A DNA stretch of 15,254 nt, taken from assembly GCA_020049615.1 (NCBI GenBank), contig JAIFKN010000291.1, positions 1 through 15,254 on the forward strand. The letters are read 5' to 3'. A program made the position numbers and the translations under genes. This DNA comes from a bacterium (lineage in GTDB: Bacteria; Planctomycetota; UBA11346). Below the pieces are notes generated by a model. It did not search any database. It was not told where the DNA came from and saw only the letters and a program-made list of their open reading frames with translations. Positions 1 to 7,644 of the stretch are shown here, one piece after another. The first letter of the stretch is position 1, and each line of letters opens with the position of its first letter.

Positions 1-25
1 CTGGCCGGTGCTGGAGCTGTGACCG

Positions 26-1066
26 TCAGCGCGCCGCCGCCAACGGCGCGCTGACCTCGTCCCAGGCCTCGAACACGGCGTTGGCGCTCTCAGCCGTGCA
101 GGCGCCGCCCCACTCGAACTGGGCGATGATGCCGCCGCGCGGATCGTAGAGGGCCTCAGCGATCTCGCGCACCTCGGCGTGGACCGCGGCAGCGCCGGAG
201 GGCAGCACGTGCTGGCGGTCGATCTCGCCCCAGAAGGTCAGCTTGCCCTTCGCCGCGGCGGCGACCTTGCCCAGATCCATGCAGCCGAGCTGGCTGTTGA
301 GCGCGTCGACGCCGACCTCGACCAGATCCGGCAGGATGCTGACGATGTCGCCGTCGCTGTGCATGAACACCTTCTTGCCGGCGGCGTGCGCGACGCGGCA
401 GTAGTCGGCGTAGAGCGGCTTGAAGAAGCGCCGCCACATGCGCGGGCTGATCAGCAAACCCTTCTGCGCGCCCCAGTCGTCCATGAACATCAGGGAGTCG
501 ACCGTGGTCGAGGCCCAGAACGCCATCTCCGCCATGTAGAAGCGGTGGATCTCGGCGATCATCGCTGCCGCCTCGTCGGGCGACTCGGCGAGGTCGGCCA
601 TCGCCTCGGCGCTGCCGCGCAGGAACTGGTAGCGCTCCCACGGCCGCGGGCAGGCCGACATGATGACGAACCTTTCGGTTCTGGCATAGGCCTCGGCGAT
701 CTGGCGGCGGGCCGCGTCCTGGTCGATGGGCAGGGTCTCCCACGGCGGACGCATGGTCTCGCGCCAGCGCGCCAGCTCCGGCACGGTGGGATGCTTGACC
801 TCGCCGATCACCCCGGCCTGGATGTTCTCGAACCGGCAGCCCCATTCATCGACGTAGATGCCGACGCCGTGCATGTCGCCACTGCGGCACGACGATGGCC
901 GGTACGGCGAGGGCACACCGCCGAAATCCGTCGCCCAGCGCTGCTCGAAGGCGCGCACGTCGTCGGGCATGTGGATCCACGCCCACGGCGAGATCCAGGC
1001 ACAGCGCGGCAGACGGTCGGGAGTGGCGAAGTCGAGGGTGGCAAGGACGCGTTCGCGGGGGGTCAT
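26..1066 (-). CDS. Uroporphyrinogen decarboxylase (URO-D) superfamily protein
   Basis: A 346-residue protein of the URO-D/MtaA/CmuA TIM-barrel superfamily, whose members include haem-pathway decarboxylases and corrinoid methyltransferases. The family pattern is visible: an N-terminal TPRERVLATLDF start, an F-M-D-D-W-G segment, then KKVFMHSDGDIVSILPDLVE near residue 236, followed by GVDALN. A late FWGEIDRQHVLPSG segment and EWGGACT complete the barrel. Methyltransferase members usually carry a zinc-binding H-x-C here; this protein has His-Ser-Asp, so a zinc-thiolate site of that kind is unlikely. Haem synthesis is also doubtful, because sequences of this divergent sort are usually paralogues, often near carbohydrate genes. 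Length is normal for the family (about 340-380). The ATG at 1066 begins the conserved N terminus. It is divergent from the AraC-type gene, with 61 bp between its start and the first possible AraC start, so that regulator may control it. The substrate is unknown. Confidence 0.85.
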   Translation of the reverse strand: MTPRERVLATLDFATPDRLPRCAWISPWAWIHMPDDVRAFEQRWATDFGGVPSPYRPSSCRSGDMHGVGIYVDEWGCRFENIQAGVIGEVKHPTVPELARWRETMRPPWETLPIDQDAARRQIAEAYARTERFVIMSACPRPWERYQFLRGSAEAMADLAESPDEAAAMIAEIHRFYMAEMAFWASTTVDSLMFMDDWGAQKGLLISPRMWRRFFKPLYADYCRVAHAAGKKVFMHSDGDIVSILPDLVEVGVDALNSQLGCMDLGKVAAAAKGKLTFWGEIDRQHVLPSGAAAVHAEVREIAEALYDPRGGIIAQFEWGGACTAESANAVFEAWDEVSAPLAAAR

Positions 1067-1097
1067 GCCTGCATCCTGGCGTCATCCGGAGCTTGGC

Positions 1098-1127
1098 GTG
1101 CCGGCCCGGCGCCGGACGATCCGGCAC
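1098..1127. promoter_or_regulatory. Inverted repeat in the divergent URO-D/AraC promoter region
   Basis: GTGCCGG at 1098-1104 is matched by its reverse complement CCGGCAC at 1121-1127, separated by 16 bases. It lies in the short gap between the two divergent genes, directly before the first possible AraC ATG at 1128. It could be an operator or simply a GC-rich chance palindrome. AraC proteins more often bind direct repeats, which weakens the operator reading. Confidence 0.25.
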
Positions 1128-1912
1128 ATGCCCGCCCGCCCTGACCGCCGCATGCTCGAGCCGCCGGCGACGCGCATCCCCGAGCTGCGCCTGCTCGGCC
1201 ATACCTGCCAGAGCTGGAGCGCCACCACCATCGCGACGCCTGGGAGCTGTGCTGGCTGGCACGCGGCGCAGCCGACTGGTGGACGGGTGGCGAGGTCCAC
1301 GAACTCGCCGCCGGCTGGTGCTACCTGACCCGGCCGGACGAGGAGCACGGTTCGCTGTCGGGATTCCTCGAGGCCTGCGACCTGCACTGGCTGCAGCTCG
1401 CCCCACCCGCGGATCAGGCGCTGGCCGCGGCCCTCGCCCGCGCCCCGCACGCCTTCCCCGCCCCGGCGCTGGGCCCGCTGTGGCAGGACCTGTGGTCTGA
1501 GGTCGCGCGCGGCGATGCGCTCGCCGCCCTCGCGGTGCGCGGTGCCCTGCATCGACTGCTCGCGGCCGCCCTCACCGCCCCGCCGCCGCGTCCATCGCCG
1601 ACCATCGCCCGCGCCATCGCCCGCGCCGGCGAGGGCCGTGCCACCGTCACCGCCCTGGCGCGCAGCGCCGGCCTCTCGCGCAGCGTGTTCCACGAGCGCT
1701 TCCACGCCGAGCTCGGCGACAGCCCGGCGGCCTGGCTGCGCCGCCGGCGCCTGCGCCAGGCCAAGCGGCTGCTGTGGCGCAGCGACCAGCCGGTGACCGC
1801 CATCGCCCACGCCTGCGGCTTCGCCACCAGCCAGCGCTTCGCCACCGCCTTCCGCGAGTCGACCGGCCTGGCGCCGCAGGCCTGGCGCGAGCGGGCTCGC
1901 TCGTTCGGCTGA
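1128..1912 (+). pseudogene. AraC-family transcriptional regulator, apparently frameshifted near 1202
   Basis: The C-terminal 95 residues form a double helix-turn-helix AraC DNA-binding domain: VTALARSAGLSRSVFHERF for the first HTH and ITAIAHACGF-like VTAIAHACGFATSQRFATAF for the second, ending at the stop at 1910-1912. Upstream in the same frame, from about 1202, lies a cupin-like sensor domain with ELERHHHRDAWELCWLARG, then GGEVHELAAGWCYLTRP and EEHG, which is typical of sugar-responsive AraC proteins. That frame has no ATG, GTG or TTG before 1535. The likely N terminus (ATG at 1128 or 1152, giving RIPELRLLGH) is in another frame and joins at about 1200-1204 if one base is restored. I therefore read one gene with a single-base deletion or a sequence error. 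If the frame is real, only a start at GTG 1535 gives a product, of 125 residues and essentially DNA-binding domain alone. It is divergent from the URO-D gene and may have regulated it. Confidence 0.7.
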
Positions 1913-2116
1913 TCAGCGGGACGGCCGCAGCAGTCCGACATCACGCAACCCGCCGCGCAGCTCCTGCGGCCCGTTGCCGAGGCCCGGCAGCGACCACCAG
2001 GTCTGGCCGGTCGCCACGCAGCGGCCCTGGTGCCAGGTGGCGAGGACGGCGGCAGGCGCTATGCGAGGCGGAACAGGGCCGTTGAGCCACCGCCGCCCTG
2101 CGTGATGATCCCGGCC
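1913..2116. other. Intergenic stretch with a possible minus-strand coding remnant
   Basis: These 204 bases lie between the AraC-type stop and the DUF4380 start. On the minus strand an open frame ends in TGA at 1913-1915, and its last 50 or so codons look protein-like: a segment reading VLATWHQGRCVATGQTWW, then SLPGLGNGPQELRGGLRDVG, with strong G/C at third positions. No ATG lies in that frame here; one GTG at 2017 would give only 34 residues. I do not recognise the family. It may be the 3' remnant of a lost gene or a chance open frame in GC-rich DNA. Confidence 0.25.
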
Positions 2117-3367
2117 ATGCGCACCGTCATCCGCCGCCTGGCCCTGCTCGTCCTGGCCGCCGGGCTCATGGCCGGCGAGCCGGGCACCCCGTTCGCCGCT
2201 GGCGACGTGCTCGGCCGTCCAGGCTTCAGCGCCGACAATGGCCTGCTCGCGGTCGGCATCTCGCCGCTGGGAGGCCGCATCCTGCGCCTCGACCTCGCCG
2301 GCCGGCCCCTGCTGTGGACTGACCCCAAGGCGGTGGCCGAGATGCGCGCTCCCAGCGGGGACGGCGAGGACATGTGGTGGTTCCGCGGCCGTGGTGGAGC
2401 CTTCCTTTGGCCGACGCCGCAGGCGCACTGGCGGCGCGGCGACGCCCCGAGCCAGGGCTGGCCGCCGCCACCGCAGCTGGAACGCGGTGCGATGCTCGGC
2501 TTCCCCGGTCCCACCGGCATCGACATGCACGGACCGACCGAACGCAACCCGCTGTGGCGCTCGCTGGGGATGCAGGCGATGTACCGGCTGGTGCTGCCGC
2601 CGGGCGAGGCGCGGATCCGCCTGCATGCCGCCTGGGCCAACCTGGCGCACCATCCGCAACGGGCCGGCCAGTGGCTCATCGCCACCCTGCCGGCACGCAG
2701 CACCGGCGGTCCGGCCGAGGTCGTCTGGCCGCTGCGCACCGCGCGGCCCAGCCGCTTCGGCGAGCGCGGCTACGTCCAGCACCACGGCGACTCCGACCCG
2801 GAGATGTGGCGTCCCGATGCCAAGGTCCGGCTGCTGCGCGCAACCTGCCTGGGACGCCCCGGCAAGATCAGCAGCGACAGCGATGGCGGCTGGATCGCGT
2901 GGCGCGATCCAGCCGATGGCGCCTGCCTCGCCATCCGCTTCACCCCGACCAGGGACGAAGGCCGTCTGCCAGAGGGCTGGTCCTCGGTGGCCTGCAACAT
3001 GATGGGGGACCATGCCGTCGAGATCGAGGCGATGGGCCCGGAGACCGATCTCGATCCCGGCGAACGCCTGGCCGCGACCTGGGAGCTGGCCGCCTGCCGC
3101 ACCGCCGGTCCGATCCGCGCCATCGCCGCCGGCGGGATCGTCAGCGAACCGCCGACCGTCGCGGACGGGCGGCTGCGCGGCAGCTTCGGCGTGTTCGCCG
3201 CCGGCCGGATCGCGGTGCGCCGCGCCGGCGCCGAGGTCGCGAGCGTGCCCTGCACTCCGGTCGAGCCGGCAGCCCTCGACCTCGCGCTGCCTGCCGGGAC
3301 TGGGCCGCTGGAGCTGGTGGTCATCGCCGCGGATGGCGGCGCCTCACCGTTGGCGGCCCTGCCCTGA
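2117..3367 (+). CDS. Exported DUF4380 domain protein
   Basis: A 416-residue protein beginning with a signal peptide (MRTVIRRLALLVLAAGLMAG, cleavage probably near residues 20-23), so it is probably periplasmic or secreted. The mature part matches the DUF4380 pattern: a first strand NGLLAVGISPLGGRILRLDL, then GRPLLWTDP, then a FLWPTPQAHW motif followed by WPPPPQLERG. The fold is probably a beta-sandwich like aldose epimerase-type sugar-binding proteins, but the family has no established reaction. The start was chosen because the open frame extends upstream without coding character and the ATG at 2117 opens directly on the signal peptide; an in-frame ATG at 2105 would add four residues. No clear Shine-Dalgarno site is seen. 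The next gene follows after 51 bases on the same strand, so the two may be co-transcribed. A role in glycan handling is only an inference. Confidence 0.75.
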   Translation: MRTVIRRLALLVLAAGLMAGEPGTPFAAGDVLGRPGFSADNGLLAVGISPLGGRILRLDLAGRPLLWTDPKAVAEMRAPSGDGEDMWWFRGRGGAFLWPTPQAHWRRGDAPSQGWPPPPQLERGAMLGFPGPTGIDMHGPTERNPLWRSLGMQAMYRLVLPPGEARIRLHAAWANLAHHPQRAGQWLIATLPARSTGGPAEVVWPLRTARPSRFGERGYVQHHGDSDPEMWRPDAKVRLLRATCLGRPGKISSDSDGGWIAWRDPADGACLAIRFTPTRDEGRLPEGWSSVACNMMGDHAVEIEAMGPETDLDPGERLAATWELAACRTAGPIRAIAAGGIVSEPPTVADGRLRGSFGVFAAGRIAVRRAGAEVASVPCTPVEPAALDLALPAGTGPLELVVIAADGGASPLAALP

Positions 3368-3400
3368 ACTGCGTGCAGCCGCCGGTTGAGCCCAGGTTCC

Positions 3401-3416
3401 GCGGACGATAGTCCGC
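3401..3416. repeat. Perfect 6-bp hairpin next to the start of the DUF4384 gene
   Basis: GCGGAC at 3401-3406 and GTCCGC at 3411-3416 form a perfect stem closing a GATA loop, ending two bases before the ATG at 3419. It occupies the position where a Shine-Dalgarno site would lie, and none is visible. The GATAGT inside it also resembles a -10 box. It could modulate translation initiation or be incidental. Confidence 0.35.
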
Positions 3417-3418
3417 CC

Positions 3419-4969
3419 ATGCGCTGCGCCCTCCTCTGCCTGCTCTGCCTCGCCCTCACCGCCGCCGAGCGACCTGCCTGGGTCGGCGACGCCGGCCGCG
3501 CCGCCGCCTTCCCCGAGCCGCGCTGGCTGAGCGCCACCGCCGAGGAGCGCACCACGCCCGAGCGCGACCGCGCCAAGTGCCTGCAGATCGTCGCCACCAG
3601 CGCGCAGGCCGAACTGGCGCGCAGCGTGCGCGTGCGGGTCGAGGCGGTGACCGAGTCGAAGACGGTCGAGGTCACCGGCTCCACCGGCGGACGTTTCGAC
3701 TCCAGCTTCAGCGACCAGTCGATGACCATCGTCGGGGTGTGGCTCGACCTGCGGAAGCTCGAGACCTGGTTCGACGAGGAGAGCGGCACAGCTCATGCGG
3801 TATGCGCGGTCGAGCGCAGCGTGCTGGCAGGGTCGCTACGTACGCGCGCCGAAGCCGCGCTGAGCGAACTGGCGGCCGCCGCCGACGAGGCGCAGGCGCA
3901 CGAGACCGCGGGCCGGCCGAACGAGGCCGCCCCGGCCTGGTCGCGGGTGCTGGCGGCGGCGCGCGGCATTGGCGATGACCTGATCCTCGCCCGCGGCCTG
4001 GCTCCTGACGCGACCGACACCGCCCTCGGCGAACGCCTGGCTGTGCAGCACAGTCGCGCCGCCGCCGCCCAGGGCCGCCTCGCCGGCCGCGCCATCGCCA
4101 GCGCCGACGACCTCGCCTTCGTCCTCGCCAGCCAGTTGGCACGCGGCGCCGGGGAGGTGAAGCCGGTGGTCATGGTGCCCTCCTTCACCGTGCGCGATTC
4201 GCGCCTGTCTAGCCAGTTCGGCCGCTACGCCGGGCAGCTGGTCGGCAGCCAACTGGCCAAGGTGGGGGGCTGGAAGGTGATGCGCGCCAGCGTCGCCGGC
4301 CCGGCCCGCGATGCCGCCACCGCCAGCGGGGCCGAGGTGGTGGTGCTGGGCGCGACCTGGGACATGCCCGACGGCCTGCGCGTGGTCCTGGCGGCGCATG
4401 CCCTGCAGGATGGCCGCATGCTCGCCGCCGCCGAGGCGACCCTGCCCAAGGCCGGGGTCGCGGCCACCGGCCTGGCCACCGCGCCGCAGAACGCCGCCGC
4501 AGCGCTGGCCGACCAGCAGGCCTTCCGCACCGACGAGGTGGTCGGCGGCGGCATGCAGCTGGAGGTATGGACGAGCAAGGGCGACGATGCCCCGGTGTTC
4601 ACCAAGGGCGAGCGGGTGCAGATCTTCGCCCGCGTCGACCGGCCGGCGCACCTGCGCCTGGTCTACCACCTCGCCGATGGCCGCCGCGCCCTCCTGCTCG
4701 ATGACCTCTACGTCGACGAGTCGAAGGTGAACCAGGTCTACCAGCTGCCCGACGAGTTCGAGGTCGACGCCCCGTTCGGCGCCGAGACCCTGCAGGCCAT
4801 CGCCGCCACCGCCCCCCTGCCGAAGCTGCCGACCCGGATGGAGGATGGCTACCCGATCCTGACCGACGGACTGGTCGCGGCCAATGCCAAGACGCGTGGC
4901 CTGAAGAAGGCCAATGCCGAGGTCAGGCAGGCCGAGGCGCGCGTGGTGGTGACGACGGTCGAGCGCTGA
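3419..4969 (+). CDS. Exported LPP20-like / CsgG-FlgO-like / DUF4384 protein
   Basis: A 516-residue protein with an N-terminal signal peptide (MRCALLCLLCLALTAAE); no good lipobox is present, so it is probably periplasmic or outer-envelope associated. Three regions can be seen. Residues about 18-145 resemble LPP20-type proteins (RDRAKCLQIVATSAQAELAR, then SMTIVGVWLDLRKLETWFDE). Residues about 240-350 resemble the nucleotide-binding-like fold of CsgG/FlgO (KPVVMVPSFTVRDSRLSSQF, KVGGWKVMRA, AEVVVLGATW). The C-terminal part fits DUF4384 (GMQLEVWTSKGDD, VFTKGERVQIFARVDRPAHL, LRLVYHLADGRRALLLDD, FGAETLQAIA). Proteins with these domains are usually envelope or secretion-associated, with no known enzyme activity. 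The ATG at 3419 was chosen because it opens on the signal peptide. The final 47 bases overlap the 3' end of the convergent GH74 gene. Domain assignments are by eye. Confidence 0.7.
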   Translation: MRCALLCLLCLALTAAERPAWVGDAGRAAAFPEPRWLSATAEERTTPERDRAKCLQIVATSAQAELARSVRVRVEAVTESKTVEVTGSTGGRFDSSFSDQSMTIVGVWLDLRKLETWFDEESGTAHAVCAVERSVLAGSLRTRAEAALSELAAAADEAQAHETAGRPNEAAPAWSRVLAAARGIGDDLILARGLAPDATDTALGERLAVQHSRAAAAQGRLAGRAIASADDLAFVLASQLARGAGEVKPVVMVPSFTVRDSRLSSQFGRYAGQLVGSQLAKVGGWKVMRASVAGPARDAATASGAEVVVLGATWDMPDGLRVVLAAHALQDGRMLAAAEATLPKAGVAATGLATAPQNAAAALADQQAFRTDEVVGGGMQLEVWTSKGDDAPVFTKGERVQIFARVDRPAHLRLVYHLADGRRALLLDDLYVDESKVNQVYQLPDEFEVDAPFGAETLQAIAATAPLPKLPTRMEDGYPILTDGLVAANAKTRGLKKANAEVRQAEARVVVTTVER

Positions 4970-7598
4970 AGCTGTCCGGCTGGCGCCAGCGGAGCAGGCC
5001 CAGGATGACCAGGAGGCCGAGCGCGCCCCCGACACCGCAACCGCCACCACCGCCACCGTCACCAGCTGCCGCCGCCACTGCGCCACCGCTGTCCGTTGGC
5101 GTCCAGACCGCGAACAGGATCGCCACCGTGTCGTTGGTGTAGACCCCACCGGAGGCGTAGGCCGTCCCGCTGCCATCCGCCGCGGTGTTCCAGCCGCCAA
5201 AGCTCCAGCCGTCGCGGAGGAGGCCGCCGTTGTTGCCCGCCAACGCCAACGGCATGCCGGCCGTCTTGAGCTGGTCCGCCGGCACCGTCCCGGCGGTCGC
5301 GCCGTTGGCGCGGTAGGAGACGGCATAGGTCGCGGCCGGCTGGCCGACGGCGAAGCCGTTCCCGCCGAAGCCGACGTAGACCCGGCCATAGGTGTTCCAG
5401 TCGCCGCTGAGCGAGCGGATGCTGTCGAGCAGGGCGAGCGGCTTGGCGTACACGGTAAGACGGTCCCAGGTCGCGCCCTGGTCGGTGCTGCGCCAGATCC
5501 CTTCGACCCCGCCGACCAGGGCGTGGGCGAACAGGGTCGGATACGCGGCACCCGGGGCGGCCGCGCCCAGGGTCACCATGCGCGCGTCGCCGACTGTCGC
5601 GAGCTTCGTCCAGGTCGCGCCGCCGTCGATCGAACGCCACAGGCCGCGGCCATACCACGCGTAGCCCTGCGCATGCGGCGCGGCGGCGAACCACAGGTGG
5701 CCGGCCTGGCCGGGCACGCTGACCAGCCCGCCCTCGCCCTCCATCCAGTCGAGCGTGCCGGGGTTGCGCGAACGCAGGGTCCAGGTCGCGCCGCCATCGG
5801 TCGAGCGGTGGAAGTCGCCGTAGCTGCGCTGGTAGGTGTAGAAGGTCCCGGCCAGCGCGCCGTCGGCGACCACCGCCGCCGAGGTCGCCCAGGACGAACC
5901 GTAGTGCAGATCGGTGAGCCTGGTCGTGGTGCCGCTGACCACCCCTGGCGTCCAGGTCGCCCCGCCATCGCTGCTGTAGTGCAGGGCGCCCCAGTTCCAT
6001 GGCGCCCACACCAGGTTCTGCGCGTTGTCGGCAGCGACGGCGATGGTGCCGAACTGCAGGCCGGCCGGATGCGTGGCGTTGGCGATCGAGGCGAAGCGCT
6101 GCCAGGTCTGCCCGCCGTCGCTGGACCAGCCGCTGTAATCCAGCCAGGTCTGGTGGTGGTTGGCGCTGATCGCGACAAGGCGGGACGGTGTCGCCCGGCA
6201 GTAGGCGAGCGAGGTGGTCGTCGTGAAGCTCTGGGTGAGGATGCGCCGGCCAGGCGGGATCGTCGCGCCCTGGTCGTGATGGAACCCACCGAGGTCCGCG
6301 GTGGCGGTGACCAGTGTGCCGCCCGGCGGATGCACTGCGCCGAAGGCGACCGTCTCCTCGATGCCGGCGGAGTGATTGGTCCACACCACCGGGTTGGCAG
6401 TGGCGTTCCCGGTCGACCACACGCCGAAGCCCTCGGCGTACCACACCCGGCCAGGGACGTGCGGATCGAAGCTCAGCGCACCCGGGCTGGACCAGCTGCG
6501 CCACAGCTCGTTGGCGGCGGTGGTGACCCCGATCCACGGCGCGTCAGGGGCCTGCCAGGTGCTGCTGTTGGGCGCACGGTAGCTCCACGCGCCGCCTCCG
6601 TTCACCGTGATGTAGGTGACGAAGGACTGGTCGGCGACCAGCACCCGGCCCGCATCGCTTGGGTCGACCGCGACCTCGGCCCAGGACTTGGCAGCCCCGC
6701 TCGGCAGCCGTGCCGTCCACACGCCGGTGGAAGGGGCCAAGCTCCATAGGCCGCCCTGCGCCTTGGTCCACACGCCACCGATCTGGGTGTAGTTGCTCGC
6801 CGCAGTGACCCACAGCCGTCCATCCGGTCCAAGCTCGGCGTCGGTGGGATTGACGCCGGCCGCCGGCCCAGCCCCGCCCGAGATGGCCGTCCAGGTGCCG
6901 CCGCCATCGAGCGAACGCCAGATCCCCTGGCCGGCGACCCCGGCGTAGATCCGGCTGCTGCGCCCGGCGGTCAACCCGCCGCCGCCATCGACCACCACCC
7001 AGCTGATGCCGATGGCGTCGCCGTTCACCTCGGTCCCGGCGCTGTCCCGCTCGGTCACGCCGACCGGCACGGCGCCAAGCAGGGAGAAGCTGGCGCCGCC
7101 GTCAAGCGAGCGCCACAAACCGTCCTGCCGGCTGCCGAAGTACACCACCTGGGCGTTCTGAGGATCGACTGCCAGGCGTTCGCCCTGCCAGCGGTATTCG
7201 GCGTTGGCGTCCATCGCCAGGGTCGCGGTGCCCGCGCCGAGGCTCCAGCTGGCGCCGCGGTCGGCGGAACGGAAAACGCCACCCGTGGTGGCGAGGAACA
7301 CGCTGTCCGGGGCCAGCCTGGACACCGCGATCGACTCGACCCCGCCGCCGACCCCGGCGGGCAGGCCGCGGCCGGCGGCCAGGATCTGCGACCAGCGGCC
7401 GGCGGCGGGATCCCAGCGGTAGGCGCCGCCGACGTCGGTGCGCACATACATCAGGCCCGCCTCGACCGGATGCATGACCAGGCCGGTGACCCAGCCGCCG
7501 CCATCGCTGCGCACCTGGCTCCAGGCGTACTGCCCGGTCAGGTCGGCGGCGGACAGGCTGGCGAGCAGCAGGACGGATACGGCGAACGGGCGAAGCAT
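4923..7598 (-). CDS. Secreted GH74-type xyloglucanase-like glycosidase with InlB repeat and C-terminal sorting tail
   Basis: An 891-residue protein with a signal peptide (MLRPFAVSVLLLASLSAADL). The body is a double beta-propeller with at least eight Asp-box motifs, such as RSLDGGASF, RSLDGGGTW, SSDGGATW, RSTDGGATW and RSIDGGATW. Family GH74, endo-xyloglucanases and reducing-end-specific xyloglucan hydrolases, is indicated by the opening GGGWVTGLVMHP and YVRTDVGGAYRWDP, with D55 at the position of one catalytic Asp. It is also indicated by SAGIEETVAFGAVHPP and ATADLGGFHHD, with D435 fitting the second. After the propellers is one InlB/Listeria-Bacteroides repeat (VSYRANGATAG to FAVWT). Then comes a Gly-rich stretch with a single Cys (GDGGGGGGCGVGG), a hydrophobic segment and RWR, which resembles CTERM sorting tails. 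The start at 7598 is set by GGAGG six bases upstream. It lies 75 bases after the FecR-like gene on the same strand. Exact substrate is inferred. Confidence 0.85.
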   Translation of the reverse strand: MLRPFAVSVLLLASLSAADLTGQYAWSQVRSDGGGWVTGLVMHPVEAGLMYVRTDVGGAYRWDPAAGRWSQILAAGRGLPAGVGGGVESIAVSRLAPDSVFLATTGGVFRSADRGASWSLGAGTATLAMDANAEYRWQGERLAVDPQNAQVVYFGSRQDGLWRSLDGGASFSLLGAVPVGVTERDSAGTEVNGDAIGISWVVVDGGGGLTAGRSSRIYAGVAGQGIWRSLDGGGTWTAISGGAGPAAGVNPTDAELGPDGRLWVTAASNYTQIGGVWTKAQGGLWSLAPSTGVWTARLPSGAAKSWAEVAVDPSDAGRVLVADQSFVTYITVNGGGAWSYRAPNSSTWQAPDAPWIGVTTAANELWRSWSSPGALSFDPHVPGRVWYAEGFGVWSTGNATANPVVWTNHSAGIEETVAFGAVHPPGGTLVTATADLGGFHHDQGATIPPGRRILTQSFTTTTSLAYCRATPSRLVAISANHHQTWLDYSGWSSDGGQTWQRFASIANATHPAGLQFGTIAVAADNAQNLVWAPWNWGALHYSSDGGATWTPGVVSGTTTRLTDLHYGSSWATSAAVVADGALAGTFYTYQRSYGDFHRSTDGGATWTLRSRNPGTLDWMEGEGGLVSVPGQAGHLWFAAAPHAQGYAWYGRGLWRSIDGGATWTKLATVGDARMVTLGAAAPGAAYPTLFAHALVGGVEGIWRSTDQGATWDRLTVYAKPLALLDSIRSLSGDWNTYGRVYVGFGGNGFAVGQPAATYAVSYRANGATAGTVPADQLKTAGMPLALAGNNGGLLRDGWSFGGWNTAADGSGTAYASGGVYTNDTVAILFAVWTPTDSGGAVAAAAGDGGGGGGCGVGGALGLLVILGLLRWRQPDSFSARPSSPPRAPRPA

Positions 7599-7604
7599 GC
7601 GAGG

Positions 7605-7609
7605 CCTCC
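7605..7609 (-). promoter_or_regulatory. Strong ribosome binding site of the GH74 gene
   Basis: Reading on the minus strand, GGAGG lies six bases before the ATG ending at 7598. This fixes the start: an upstream in-frame ATG at 7646 would add 16 residues that spoil the signal peptide. Sites this clear are uncommon in this window. Confidence 0.75.
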
Positions 7610-7644
7610 AACCGGGATTGCCTCCGCTCTGCACGGACCTTAAC

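Noticed and set aside
179..1144. Plus-strand open frame of 321 codons over the URO-D gene
   Set aside because: It is antisense to the conserved URO-D barrel and its own translation resembles no family.
1197..1210. Programmed ribosomal frameshift in the AraC-type gene
   Set aside because: There is no slippery heptamer or following pseudoknot-like structure at the junction, so a deletion or sequence error is simpler.
3836..5551. Long minus-strand open frame of 571 codons opposite the DUF4384 gene
   Set aside because: Its translation is low-complexity and Ala/Gly/Arg-rich with no recognisable domain. It is the antisense shadow expected in very GC-rich DNA; the plus-strand gene has a signal peptide and domains.
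5523..6749. Plus-strand open frame of 408 codons inside the GH74 gene
   Set aside because: It shows no motifs and is Arg/Gly/Ala-rich, while the opposite strand carries regular Asp-box motifs and a strong ribosome binding site.
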